From: Limisphaerales bacterium
GTDB lineage: Bacteria > Verrucomicrobiota > Verrucomicrobiia > Limisphaerales > SXTU01
DNA length: 64,000 bases
NCBI GenBank assembly: GCA_009773355.1
Contig: WRPG01000005.1
Coordinates: forward strand, 56,914-120,913
Direction of reading: 5' to 3'
The notes below the pieces were generated by a model. That model saw only the letters and a list, made by a program, of their open reading frames with translations, ran no database searches and was not told the DNA's origin. A program made the position numbers and the translations under genes. This document shows, piece after piece, positions 17,034 through 25,579 of this stretch; positions within the stretch are counted from its first letter, which is position 1, and the number at the start of each line of letters is the position of its first letter.

Positions 17034-19238
17034 ATGGCCAAGCCGACCAAGACCTACCAGTTCGTCAGCCACCTCTGGAACGACGCCGACGCCGCGAAGC
17101 TCAAGGGCGTGGACCGGCTCGTCTATCGCTCGAACCAGCTCGGCGCGGACCAGCGCATCACCAACACCGGCGGCGGCAACACGTCCTCGAAGCTGAAGGA
17201 AGTTGACCCGCTCACCGGCAAGCCTGTTGAGGTGCTCTGGGTCAAAGGCTCCGGCGGCGACCTCCGCACCAGCCGGCGCGAGAACTTCTCTTCGCTCTAC
17301 CAGCAGAAGCTCCTCGACCTCCAAAAATCCTACGCCAAGCGCAAGGACAAGGGTCTCAAGTCCGCCGCCGAGGACGACATGGTCGCGGCCTACAACCACA
17401 CCACTTTCAACCTCAACCCGCGCGCCAGCTCGATTGACACGCCGCTCCACAGCTTCATCCCCGCGAAGTTCGTGGACCACATGCACCCGAACGCCATCAT
17501 CTCCATTGCCGCGAGCAGGCGCTGCGTCGAGCTGACAAAGGAAATCTTCGGCGGCGAGATGGCTTACGTCCCGTGGATGCGCCCCGGTTTCGAGCTGGGC
17601 CTCGCCATGCAGGCCATCTGCAAGAAGAACAAGAAAGCCACGGGCATCATGATGGGCCAGCATGGCTTCATCTCCTGGGACAACGACGACCAGAGGTGTT
17701 ACACCCGCACGCTCGACTACATTGAGCAGGCTGCCGCCTACATCGAGGCGAAATACCAAGCCAAGGGCGGTGACGCCGCAGCCTTCGGTGGCGCGAAGTT
17801 CACGACGCTTTCGCCGGAAAAGCGCAACGAAACCTTCGCCGCAATTCTCCCGTGGCTGCGCGGCCAGGTCAGCCAGCAGAAGCGCTTCATCGGCACTGTG
17901 CAGGACGACGACAAGATCCTCCGCTTCGTGAACTCGAAGGACGCGCCTCGCCTCGCCGAGTTGGGCACAAGCTGCCCCGACCACTTCCTGCGCACAAAAA
18001 TCAAGCCGCTCTACGTGGATTGGAACCCGCAGACCGAGGACACCGCCGCGCTCAAAGCCAAGCTCAAGGCCGGTCTCGAAGCCTATCGCAAGGACTACGC
18101 CGCCTATTACGCGAAGTGCCGGCACGCCAACTCGCCCGCGATGCGCGACCCGAACCCGACCGTCATCCTCATCCCCGGCTGTGGCATGATCGCGTGGGGC
18201 AAGGACAAGTCGGAGAGCCGCGTCACCGCCGAGTTCTACAACTGCGCCGTCGAGGTCATGCGCGGCGCGGAAGCGATTGACCGCTACATCGCCCTGCCGC
18301 AGCAGGAGGCCTTTGACATCGAGTATTGGCTGCTCGAAGAGGCGAAGCTCAAGCGCATGCCCGCCGAGAAGGAACTCGCCCGGCAGGTCGTCATCGTCGT
18401 CGGAGCCGGCAGTGGCATCGGCAAGGAAGTTGCCCATCGGCTGGCGAAGGACGGCGCGCACCTCGTCTGCGTGGACCTCAAGCTGGAGGCGGCGCAGGCC
18501 ACCGCGAAGGAAATCACGGACAAGTTCGGCGCAGGCATTGGCGTGGCTGGCACGGGGATTTCCAATTGCGGCACCGCCATCGGTCTCGCGTGCGACATCA
18601 CCAAGCGCGAGAGCGTGCGCGCCATGCTCAATCAAGTGGCGCTTGCTTACGGAGGTTTCGATTCCATCGTCGTGACCGCAGGAATCTTCGTCGCCCCAGA
18701 CACAAGCGGGCGCATTCCCGATGACAAGTGGTCGCTCACCTTTGCCATCAACGTGATGGGCTCCTACATCGTGGCCGACGAGGCGAAGAAGGACTGGCTC
18801 GCCCAAGGCCTGCCCGGCAGCCTGGTGCTGACCACCAGCGCCAATGCGGTTGTCGCCAAGAAAGGTTCCGTCGCCTACGACACGTCAAAGGCCGCCGCCA
18901 ACCATCTCGTCGGCGAACTGGCGGTGGAACTCGCTCCGCTCATTCGGGTCAACGGCGTTGCGCCCGCCACTGTCGTGCAGGGCAGCGCGATGTTCCCGCG
19001 CGACCGCGTCATCGCCAGCCTCGCGAAATACAACATCGCCTACAGTGAGAGCGAATCGAGCGACGCGCTCACGGAACGGCTCGCGCGGTTCTACGCGGAA
19101 CGCACCTTGACGAAGAACCCCATCACGCCCGCCGACCAGGCCGAGGGCTTCTTCCTGCTGGTTTCCAACCGCCTTGCGAAGACCACCGGCCACATCATCC
19201 CCGTGGACGGCGGCCTGAGCGACGCGTTTCTGCGATAG
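17034..19238 (+). CDS. bifunctional class II aldolase / short-chain dehydrogenase (RhaEW type)
   Basis: 734 residues. Residues about 20-400 are class II aldolase/adducin-like (TNTGGGNTSSK, VLWVKGSGGDL, HSFIPAKFVDHMHPNA with zinc histidines). Residues about 445-734 are an SDR with VGAGSGIGKEVA, YDTSKAAANHL and a C-terminal PVDGGLSDAFLR. The Bacillus/Rhizobium relatives cleave L-rhamnulose-1-P to DHAP and L-lactaldehyde and oxidise the lactaldehyde. It has no encapsulation peptide, so it is probably cytosolic, and it converges on the end of the BMC operon, 17 bp away. An alternative substrate is L-fuculose-1-P. Confidence 0.88.
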   Translation: MAKPTKTYQFVSHLWNDADAAKLKGVDRLVYRSNQLGADQRITNTGGGNTSSKLKEVDPLTGKPVEVLWVKGSGGDLRTSRRENFSSLYQQKLLDLQKSYAKRKDKGLKSAAEDDMVAAYNHTTFNLNPRASSIDTPLHSFIPAKFVDHMHPNAIISIAASRRCVELTKEIFGGEMAYVPWMRPGFELGLAMQAICKKNKKATGIMMGQHGFISWDNDDQRCYTRTLDYIEQAAAYIEAKYQAKGGDAAAFGGAKFTTLSPEKRNETFAAILPWLRGQVSQQKRFIGTVQDDDKILRFVNSKDAPRLAELGTSCPDHFLRTKIKPLYVDWNPQTEDTAALKAKLKAGLEAYRKDYAAYYAKCRHANSPAMRDPNPTVILIPGCGMIAWGKDKSESRVTAEFYNCAVEVMRGAEAIDRYIALPQQEAFDIEYWLLEEAKLKRMPAEKELARQVVIVVGAGSGIGKEVAHRLAKDGAHLVCVDLKLEAAQATAKEITDKFGAGIGVAGTGISNCGTAIGLACDITKRESVRAMLNQVALAYGGFDSIVVTAGIFVAPDTSGRIPDDKWSLTFAINVMGSYIVADEAKKDWLAQGLPGSLVLTTSANAVVAKKGSVAYDTSKAAANHLVGELAVELAPLIRVNGVAPATVVQGSAMFPRDRVIASLAKYNIAYSESESSDALTERLARFYAERTLTKNPITPADQAEGFFLLVSNRLAKTTGHIIPVDGGLSDAFLR

Positions 19239-19255
19239 CCTCGCCGAGTCGCGGT

Positions 19256-20545
19256 TCAGCCAAACGTCCGCTTCAAACGCCCGCTGTGATACGCGGTGCG
19301 CTGCGCGGCGGTCATCTGGTCGAAGTCCGGTTTGCCGTTGGCGAGTTTGGGCCAGTCGGCGGAGGCAGGCGATGGGGGAGGCCGCTGGTCATTTCCGCTT
19401 TCCGCTTTCTGTTTTCTGCTCTCCGCCAGCGGGTTGTTTCGGACCTCGACCGTCGCGCGCTTCGTGGCGCTGCCGTCGTAGCTCATCGCCTGGTCGGTGA
19501 GCTTGAGGTCGTCCTCCAGCGCACGGTGCGGCTTGATGCCTTTGCCTTGGAGCACGCCGTGGTAGGCGCGCACGGCCTCCTCGGGCGAAACCTTGCCGTC
19601 GGTGATGAGCCTCAGCATCTCGATGAAAGCGAGCTGATGTTCGGCGTTGTTGATCTTGCGACCGAAGAGTGCCACGCGCGCGCCGTATTTCTGAGCATCG
19701 TGGATGAGCCGGAAGGCGTCGTAAGTCGTGCCCGCGCTGCCGCCGAGGATGCCGACGACGAGGTTCGGGTCGTATTGCGCCAGCTCCTCCATCGCCTTCG
19801 GACCGTGATAGACAATCTTCAGGAACACCGGCCGGCCGGCCTCGGGCACGCCCGCGAGCGTGCGGAGGATGTTGTCGTTGATGAACTCGCCGAGCTTCTC
19901 CGGCGCGATGCCGGAGTCCACGTTCGGGTCGAAGATTTCGAGGAAGTGCCGGAACTGCTTCCGCTCCGCCTCCTCGCGGAATTCCTTATACCAGAGCAGC
20001 GCCTCCCGATCTTGGTCGAGGTCGTTGACGTAGGTGATCGAGTAAAGGCCGAGGTTCGCGCCGGGGAAACTGCCGCTGCCATCGCGCTCGCACTCGACCT
20101 CGCCGCACTGGATGTGGTCAATGCTCGCGCTGCGGAAGGGCTGGCTCGGCTCGCGCGTGTAGCAGCCGTGGCGCACGGCCCACACGTCGGTCGTGTCGTT
20201 CGCGCGCGCGGCGGGCGTGACGTGCGAGCTCTTGAAGAGGCCCTCCTTGATCGCGAGCTGCTCGTTCACGTAGGCGGACATCAGCATGATGTCCACCAAC
20301 CCCTGATGCGTGACCTCGCGGATGATGTCGAGGAACTCGGGCAGGTTGCGGTAGCCGAACTCGTCGCGCGTCCAGACTTCGGGGGAAAACTTCGCGGGCT
20401 GCGAGCCGCGCTTGGCGAGAAAGCCGCGCGGTCCCGGCGCACGCACGCCGAACGCCATGTCCGCGTCCTTCGCATCGGCGATGATGAAGGCCCGCGAGGC
20501 GCGGTTCGCTTTGACTTCGGCCAGCTTGGTGTCCAGCGACTTCAT
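19256..20545 (-). CDS. conserved TIM-barrel-like protein, last gene of the BMC operon
   Basis: 429 residues, starting 6 bp after the dehydrogenase stop. Stretches such as VFLKIVYHGPKAMEELA, VVGILGGSAGTTYDAFRLI and ALFGRKINNAEHQLAF resemble strand-helix repeats of class I (Schiff-base/DeoC- or LacD-like) aldolase barrels, with K at VFLKI a candidate lysine. This is inference; the function is unknown. The gene is cotranscribed with the microcompartment genes, so a role in fucose/rhamnose breakdown is likely. Codons near 19,392-19,426 (protein ESRKQKAES) are made of a TTTCCGC-type tandem repeat in the C-terminal tail. Confidence 0.6.
   Translation of the reverse strand: MKSLDTKLAEVKANRASRAFIIADAKDADMAFGVRAPGPRGFLAKRGSQPAKFSPEVWTRDEFGYRNLPEFLDIIREVTHQGLVDIMLMSAYVNEQLAIKEGLFKSSHVTPAARANDTTDVWAVRHGCYTREPSQPFRSASIDHIQCGEVECERDGSGSFPGANLGLYSITYVNDLDQDREALLWYKEFREEAERKQFRHFLEIFDPNVDSGIAPEKLGEFINDNILRTLAGVPEAGRPVFLKIVYHGPKAMEELAQYDPNLVVGILGGSAGTTYDAFRLIHDAQKYGARVALFGRKINNAEHQLAFIEMLRLITDGKVSPEEAVRAYHGVLQGKGIKPHRALEDDLKLTDQAMSYDGSATKRATVEVRNNPLAESRKQKAESGNDQRPPPSPASADWPKLANGKPDFDQMTAAQRTAYHSGRLKRTFG
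19392..19426. repeat. tandem TTTCCGC-type array inside a coding region
   Basis: Successive units TTTCCGC, TTTCCGC, TTTCTG, TTTTCTGC, TCTCCGC lie within the C-terminal codons of the TIM-barrel-like gene. No complementary arm is seen. Confidence 0.7.
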
Positions 20546-20551
20546 GAAGGA

Positions 20552-21478
20552 TTAGGCCTTCACCTTCGCTAGTGTGTCCTTCAGCGCGCGGGCCGAGGCT
20601 TGCAGGCCCATCTGCTCCTTCGGCCAGAGCTTGATCTCGACGTGCTTGAGCACGCCGCCACGGCCCACGACGCTCGGCACGCTCAGGCAGATGTCGCGGA
20701 TGTCGTAAGCTCCCTGCACGAGCGAGGAGACAGGGAGCAGCGATTTCTTGTTGAGCAGCACGGCGTGAATCACGTCGCGAATCGCGATGCCCACGGCCCA
20801 GCCGGCGCCGCCCTTTTTCTTGATGACTTCCGCGCCACTCCCTTTGGTGCGCTCGAACACGGCATTCTGAAAGCCGGGTGAACAATCCGGCAGGCCCGCG
20901 AGCGGCAGGCCGTTCACCGTCGCGCTGGACCAGACGGGCAGCATCGAATCGCCGTGCTCGCCGAGGATGAGCGCCTTGACCTGCGTGGGGGCGAGCTTGA
21001 GTTCGTCCGCGATGAACGAGCTGAAGCGCGACGTGTCCAGCATCGTGCCGAGGCCATAGACCTGCGGCCACGGCAGCCCGAGCCGCTGCACGGCGAGCTG
21101 CGTGAGGATGTCCACCGGGTTCGACACGACGAAGACCTGCGCGTCCTTGCGGAAGCCGGCGGACTTGATGCTGTCGAGGATGCCGACGAAGAGCGCGACG
21201 TTGCGGTTGATGAGGTCGAGCCGGGACTCGTCGGGCTTGCGGCGCAGGCCGGCGGTGATGAGAAAGATGCCGCTGTCCGCCGCGCGCGCGTAGTCGCCGG
21301 CGTAAATCTTCTGGTCGCCGCAGAACGCGCTGCCGTGGAGAAGGTCGAGCGCCTCTCCCTCGGCGGTGTCCTTATTGGCGTCAATGAGCTGGAGTTCCGC
21401 GACGAGGCCGCCGCACTGGAGGGCGAATGCAGCGCACGAGCCGACTCGCCCGCCGCCGCCGATGATGGTGACTTTCAT
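20552..21478 (-). CDS. NAD-dependent lactate/malate-type dehydrogenase
   Basis: 308 residues. IIGGGGRVGS (residues 5-14) binds NAD; catalytic H175 (GEHGD), D148 and R151 (LDTSR) and R86 are in place. At the specificity position (Bacillus LDH residue 102) the protein has R80 in AGLRRKPDESR, the residue used by malate dehydrogenases, while the rest of the loop (ESR) is LDH-like. In the BMC operon it may recycle NADH or act on a C3 oxo/hydroxy acid. The start MKVTIIGG was chosen over an upstream in-frame ATG that lies in repeat DNA. Confidence 0.85.
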   Translation of the reverse strand: MKVTIIGGGGRVGSCAAFALQCGGLVAELQLIDANKDTAEGEALDLLHGSAFCGDQKIYAGDYARAADSGIFLITAGLRRKPDESRLDLINRNVALFVGILDSIKSAGFRKDAQVFVVSNPVDILTQLAVQRLGLPWPQVYGLGTMLDTSRFSSFIADELKLAPTQVKALILGEHGDSMLPVWSSATVNGLPLAGLPDCSPGFQNAVFERTKGSGAEVIKKKGGAGWAVGIAIRDVIHAVLLNKKSLLPVSSLVQGAYDIRDICLSVPSVVGRGGVLKHVEIKLWPKEQMGLQASARALKDTLAKVKA

Positions 21479-21489
21479 GAATTGGATTG

Positions 21490-21552
21490 GAGTGGTGGAG
21501 CGATGGAGCGATGGAGTAATGGTCGCATCACTCCAAAACTCCATCTCTCCGC
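21490..21552. repeat. facing heptamer arrays (GGAGTGG / CACTCCA)
   Basis: GGAGTGGTGGAGCGATGGAG-type left arm (21490-21523) faces a CACTCCAAAACTCCA-type right arm (21530-21552). Together they fill the gap between the aldolase and dehydrogenase genes. Confidence 0.8.
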
Positions 21553-21553
21553 G

Positions 21554-22603
21554 TCATTTCATCTGGGAAAGAATTTGGTCGGTGATTGCCTGCACGGTCT
21601 TCTCCGCCTCTTCGTCGTAGCCGACGGTGGCCTCCGGCTTGGGCGGGATGGCGCACGAGGCGCCTGGACGCCACTCGTCGCTGTCGCAGAGTTCGCATTC
21701 CTTCATGCCGAACCGCGGGTCCACGAAGCCGAGGCTCTGCTTGATGTTGAGCAGTTCCTTCATCTGCGGGCCGGAGAAGGTGTTGATCGGTTTGCCGAGC
21801 TGGCCGGCGACGACAATCGTGCGGCAGTAGGCCTCGATGATTTCCATCCGCCAGTAAGCCTCCTCGATGTTGTTGTGGCTCCACGTCACGACGCCGTGGT
21901 TGGCCATGAGGATGGTGTTGTATTGGTCGGTCAGCTCGGCGACGAGCTTGCCCATGTCCGGCGAGCCGGGCGTGCGATACGGCGCGACGCCGACGGAGCA
22001 GAAGACTTCATACTCGGGCAACATGCACGTCGGCGGCGCGATGTTGGCCACCGCGAACGCCGTGGCGTAGGGCGGATGGCAATGGCAGGTGGCGACGGCC
22101 TTGGGCTGGCGCTTCATCATCTGCAAATGCATCAGGATTTCGCTGGTGCGCTTCTTGGTGCCGAGCAGTTGGTTGCCCTCGAAGTCAACGAGGCACATGT
22201 CGGACGGCTTGAGCGAGCCTTTGCTGACGAGCGTGGGCGTGCAGATGGCGATGTCGTCGCCGACGCGGATGGCCATGTTGCCGCCATTGCCGTCCACGTA
22301 GGCGCGCTTCCAAAGGCGGTGGCCCATCTCGCAAATCTGCTCCTTCAGGCTGTGGGCATAGGGTGAGTTGAAAAACGCCTCGAGTTCGGCCTTGGGTGAC
22401 TTGGAGTTGAGCGGCCCCGTTGGCGCGGTGGGAGCGGCGTTCTCCCCGGAGCCAGCGCGGACGGCCTTCCGCTGGGCGTTGGCGTAGTCGCGGAGCGTGT
22501 CGCGCGCGGACGGAGTGAGCACGGCGTCCTTGGCAGCGGCGTTGGGGTCGCCACCTTTGGCGATGATTTCCTCGAGGTCCCGGGCGGTGAGAACATTGCT
22601 CAT
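21554..22603 (-). CDS. class II aldolase with encapsulation peptide (L-fuculose-1-P aldolase-like)
   Basis: 349 residues. Residues 3-17 (NVLTARDLEEIIAKG) form an amphipathic helix joined by a Pro/Ala/Gly-rich linker (about 20-68) to the catalytic domain: a BMC encapsulation peptide. The catalytic domain has NGGNMAIR, TSEILMH (E155) and zinc ligands H174, H176 (CHCHPPYA) and H236 (ANHGVV). The family cleaves fuculose-1-P or rhamnulose-1-P to DHAP and L-lactaldehyde, here inside the shell. Its ATG overlaps the preceding shell gene stop (ATGA). A Cys-containing C-terminal extension (MKECELCDSDEW) is present. Confidence 0.9.
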   Translation of the reverse strand: MSNVLTARDLEEIIAKGGDPNAAAKDAVLTPSARDTLRDYANAQRKAVRAGSGENAAPTAPTGPLNSKSPKAELEAFFNSPYAHSLKEQICEMGHRLWKRAYVDGNGGNMAIRVGDDIAICTPTLVSKGSLKPSDMCLVDFEGNQLLGTKKRTSEILMHLQMMKRQPKAVATCHCHPPYATAFAVANIAPPTCMLPEYEVFCSVGVAPYRTPGSPDMGKLVAELTDQYNTILMANHGVVTWSHNNIEEAYWRMEIIEAYCRTIVVAGQLGKPINTFSGPQMKELLNIKQSLGFVDPRFGMKECELCDSDEWRPGASCAIPPKPEATVGYDEEAEKTVQAITDQILSQMK

Positions 22604-22905
22604 GAATTGAAGGGATTGTAGAAAATGTCATCCACCAGCGCAGCGTTGATGGCGTCAATGGGCGGCGACTTTTCAAACGGCTGCGCAGCCTCGCGTCCCT
22701 CGACATAGCCGATGGTCTGGCCCACGCCGCCGCCGAGGCTGTCGTAAACGACCAGACTCGGGTCCTTGCTCAGGCCGGCGAGCGCCTCGGTGCCACGCTG
22801 GAAATGCTCGCGCGTGAACGGCGAGACGATGAGCCAGCGCGCGCCGATGAGTTCAGGCACGGACTTGCCCAGCGTGACGCGACCGATGACGGAGCCGAGC
22901 TTCAT
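22600..22905 (-). CDS. BMC-P (EutN/CcmL-type) pentameric vertex protein
   Basis: 101 residues of the EutN/CcmL fold: MKLGSVIGRVTL start, ARWLIVSPF, VVYDSLGGGVGQTIGYVEG and AALVDDIF. Pentamers cap the vertices of the icosahedral shell. It overlaps both neighbours by 4 bp. It is the most divergent of the three BMC-P paralogs here. Confidence 0.92.
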   Translation of the reverse strand: MKLGSVIGRVTLGKSVPELIGARWLIVSPFTREHFQRGTEALAGLSKDPSLVVYDSLGGGVGQTIGYVEGREAAQPFEKSPPIDAINAALVDDIFYNPFNS

Positions 22906-23180
22906 ACCGGCACCCCCGGCTCCAGCTCATCAACGATGCCGGCCACGAGCCAGCGGGCAGGGCTTTTCTCCACCCCGACAAGCTTGCGCGCCGCCGCCCC
23001 GTCGGAGGAGATGATCACGCGCTGGTGCATGCCGGCTCCGTGCGGGTCAATGGCGATCTGGGGCGAGCCTTCGGGTTCGCCGGCGTTGTTGATGGGCTGG
23101 CAGATGACGAGCCGCCAGCCGTCGAAGCTTGGATGCTTCCGGGTGGCGACCACATTGCCTTCGACGCGGGCTAGGAGCAT
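22902..23180 (-). CDS. BMC-P (EutN/CcmL-type) vertex protein
   Basis: 92 residues beginning MLLARVEGNVVATRKH, with LVICQPIN and AGMHQRVIISSDGAAAR and ending IVDELEP. The start at 23180 is the family N-terminus; a longer frame runs into the heptamer repeat upstream. ATGA-overlaps the next BMC-P. Confidence 0.92.
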   Translation of the reverse strand: MLLARVEGNVVATRKHPSFDGWRLVICQPINNAGEPEGSPQIAIDPHGAGMHQRVIISSDGAAARKLVGVEKSPARWLVAGIVDELEPGVPV

Positions 23181-23188
23181 GGGGAACT

Positions 23189-23260
23189 GGAGTGATGGAG
23201 TGGTGGAGTGGTGGACTGTTGGAAGGCAACACTCCAACACTCCAACACTCCAGCACTCCG
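23189..23260. repeat. facing heptamer arrays (GGAGTGG / CACTCCAA)
   Basis: Left arm of GGAGTGATGGAGTGGTGG-type units (23189-23223) faces CACTCCAACACTCCAACACT-type units (23230-23260). The hairpin fills the 102-bp gap between the aldehyde dehydrogenase and BMC-P genes and resembles the array at 21490-21552. Confidence 0.85.
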
Positions 23261-23282
23261 TTGTTCGCCCTCTCGCATCGCG

Positions 23283-24779
23283 TCAGTAGATTTTCAGGTT
23301 GTCCACCATCACGCAGCGTCGCACGCGGGTGAACGTGCGCGGGTTGCTCACACCTTCGCCGGTCGGCGTGGCGATGCTGAAGCTCAGGTAGCCTTCGCCA
23401 CCCAGGCCCAAACCGGACATGCACGGGCCGTTCTTGATGAACAATGTTGTGTCGAGCGCGCGGCCCATCTCGGTGAGCGCTTCCAGGTCGTGCGAATGGA
23501 TGATGCTCGTGTGTTTGTAGCCGTGCTCGGCTTCGAGCGAGCGCTTCACGCCCTCCGCAAGGTTCTTCACGCGGATGATCGGGATGAACGGCATCATCTG
23601 CTCCTCGACGACAAACGGGTGGTCCGCTCCGGTCTCGGCGAAGAGAAGCTGAGTGCCACTCGGCAGATTTACCCCCGCAGCCTTCGCGAGAACGATGGGG
23701 TCCTTGCCGATGAAATCCTTGTTCACCGCCGCGTGACTACAGCCGCCGCCCTGGCCTGGGGTGATGGTGAACGCGGCTTTGGTCAGCGCGTCGAGCTGGG
23801 CGTTGGTGAGCTTCACCGCGCCGTTCTGCTCCATCTGCGCCATCAACTTGTCCGCGATGCTTTCGAGCGCGAAGACTTCCTTTTCGCCGATACAGAGCAG
23901 GTTGTTGTCGTAGCTCGCGCCCTGGATGATGGCTTTGGCGGCGCGCCTCATGCAGGCGGTGTCGTCCACATACACGGGCGGGTTGCCGGGGCCGGCGCAG
24001 ATGGCGCGCTTCCCGGTCTGCATCGCGGCCTTCACGACGCCGGGACCGCCGGTGACGAGCAGGATGCGCACGGCGTCGTGCTTGCACATCGCGGCGAAGC
24101 TTTCCATCGAGGGCTTCTCGATGATGGTCGCGATGTTCTCGATGCCGGTCTCGCGGTAGATCGCCTCGTTGTAAGCGCGCACCGCGACCGCTGCGCAACG
24201 CGCCGCGCTCGGATGCGGGTTGAACACGACGGCGTTCCCCGCCGCGCAGATGTTCACGACGTTGCCGCTCAACGTCGGGATGGAATGCGTGCTGGGCGTG
24301 ACGGCGCCCACGACGCCGAAGGGCGTGTATTCCTCCAACGTGATGCCGTGATCCCCGCTGCGGGCGTCGGGGCGAAGCCACTCGACGCCCGGGACGAGCT
24401 TGATGATCTTCAGCTTCTCAATCTTGTGATCGAGCCGGCCAATCTTCGTCTCGTCGAGTTCCAGCTTGCCCCAGACTTCCGCGTTGGACTCCGCCATCGC
24501 CTTGACGATCTCGACGATCTTCACGCGCGCGGCAACGCCCGCCTTCTGGAGTTGCAGGAAGGATTCGTGCGCGGCGGCGCAGGCTTCGTTGGCATCGCTG
24601 AAGACGCCGAACTTGCCGCGCAGCGCCGGTGCGCTGCTGGCCGCGCCCTTGCCGCCGCAGCCACAGTCGGTCTTCGGCGAGGGGGCGGGCGCGGACTTGG
24701 TCGCCGCCGGCGCGCCACCAAGGCGGGCCAGCACGTCGGCCACCACATCACGGATCAAAGTTTCGTTCACAGCACTCAT
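23283..24779 (-). CDS. CoA-acylating aldehyde dehydrogenase (PduP-like)
   Basis: 498 residues. Residues 1-21 (SAVNETLIRDVVADVLARLG) are a typical BMC encapsulation helix, followed by a linker containing CGCGG. The ALDH domain has TPSTHSIPT, GNAVVFNPHPSA, catalytic C296 (NLLCIGEKE) and GQGGGCSHAA. It converts the enclosed aldehyde, by pathway lactaldehyde, plus CoA and NAD to the acyl-CoA, which PduL and AckA then use. Lengths and motifs match PduP/EutE. Confidence 0.92.
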   Translation of the reverse strand: MSAVNETLIRDVVADVLARLGGAPAATKSAPAPSPKTDCGCGGKGAASSAPALRGKFGVFSDANEACAAAHESFLQLQKAGVAARVKIVEIVKAMAESNAEVWGKLELDETKIGRLDHKIEKLKIIKLVPGVEWLRPDARSGDHGITLEEYTPFGVVGAVTPSTHSIPTLSGNVVNICAAGNAVVFNPHPSAARCAAVAVRAYNEAIYRETGIENIATIIEKPSMESFAAMCKHDAVRILLVTGGPGVVKAAMQTGKRAICAGPGNPPVYVDDTACMRRAAKAIIQGASYDNNLLCIGEKEVFALESIADKLMAQMEQNGAVKLTNAQLDALTKAAFTITPGQGGGCSHAAVNKDFIGKDPIVLAKAAGVNLPSGTQLLFAETGADHPFVVEEQMMPFIPIIRVKNLAEGVKRSLEAEHGYKHTSIIHSHDLEALTEMGRALDTTLFIKNGPCMSGLGLGGEGYLSFSIATPTGEGVSNPRTFTRVRRCVMVDNLKIY

Positions 24780-24839
24780 ACGATTTCAGGAGCCACGGAT
24801 GGCACACGGCACAGCAACTCTTCCGCGCATCGCCAGCGG

Positions 24840-25151
24840 CTAGGTCTTCGCGTTGTAAATCTGTTTCCCGAGCACATCCACCACGTCCACGATGCCGATG
24901 ATGACGGCGTCCACCGGCGCTTCGCGCAATCCGCCCGCGAGGCGCGCACTGCTGCCCTGGCAGAAGAGCACCAACTCGCCGATGCCCGCGCCGACGCTGT
25001 CCACGGCGACGATGGTGTTGGAACCCGCGCGGAACTTGGTGGGGTCTTTCTCATCCACCAGTTGCGGGCGGAGCAGGAGCAGCTTGCGGCCGCTCATGTT
25101 CGCGTCCTTCTTGGTGGAAACCACCGCGCCTTCGACTTTGGCGAGGAACAT
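24840..25151 (-). CDS. BMC-P (EutN/CcmL-type) vertex protein
   Basis: 103 residues: MFLAKVEGAVVSTKKD start, KLLLLRPQLVD, VAVDSVGAGIGELVLFCQGSSAR and VDAVIIGIVD, the canonical EutN/CcmL pattern. Third of three BMC-P genes, as expected for the Planctomycetes/Verrucomicrobia-type locus. Confidence 0.93.
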   Translation of the reverse strand: MFLAKVEGAVVSTKKDANMSGRKLLLLRPQLVDEKDPTKFRAGSNTIVAVDSVGAGIGELVLFCQGSSARLAGGLREAPVDAVIIGIVDVVDVLGKQIYNAKT

Positions 25152-25160
25152 GGGTTTAGG

Positions 25161-25223
25161 GGTAACGCGTAATGCGTAAGGGGCTGCGCGCCGCCGTTAC
25201 GAGTTACGAATTACTCGTTACGG
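25161..25223. repeat. facing tandem arrays (TAACGCGTAATGCGTAA / TTACGAGTTACGAATTAC)
   Basis: GTAACGCGTAATGCGTAA (25162-25179) faces GTTACGAGTTACGAATTACT (25196-25215). It fills the gap between BMC-H and BMC-P and abuts the BMC-H stop. Confidence 0.85.
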
Positions 25224-25224
25224 T

Positions 25225-25512
25225 TTAAGACCTCTTCTTCGGCAGCACGGCCTCGACATCGTTGTGCGGGCGCGCGATGACGTGCACGCTGACGAGTTCG
25301 CCCTTGATGGCCTTGACGGCCTGCGCGCCGGCGTCGGTCGCGGCCTTCACCGCGGCGACATCGCCAACGATGACGGAGGTGACGAGGGCGTTGCCGACCT
25401 GGGTCATCGGGCCGGCCAGCTCGACGTTCGCGGCCTTGAGCATCGCGTCGGTCGCTTCAACGAGCGCGACGAGGCCGCGCGTTTCAATCATGCCAATTGC
25501 TTGTTGTGCCAT
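25225..25512 (-). CDS. BMC-H hexameric shell protein
   Basis: 95 residues with the Pfam BMC fold: [35 protein letters not shown] and [14 protein letters not shown]. The predicted pore loop reads QVGNALVT, unlike the GSG/GGG pores of its two paralogs. Hexamers tile the shell facets. Confidence 0.94.
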   Translation of the reverse strand: MAQQAIGMIETRGLVALVEATDAMLKAANVELAGPMTQVGNALVTSVIVGDVAAVKAATDAGAQAVKAIKGELVSVHVIARPHNDVEAVLPKKRS

Positions 25513-25547
25513 AGTTTTGCTTTGGGTTGATGGTGGAAGTTTTGGAA

Positions 25548-25579
25548 CAGTGTTCAGTAATCAGTATTCAGTTGTTCGC
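25548..25579. repeat. tandem CAGTGTT/CAGTAAT-type array
   Basis: CAGTGTTCAGTAATCAGTAT-type units immediately 3' of ackA, running into its last codons. The same unit family occurs at 29939-30032. Only one arm is seen here. Confidence 0.8.
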
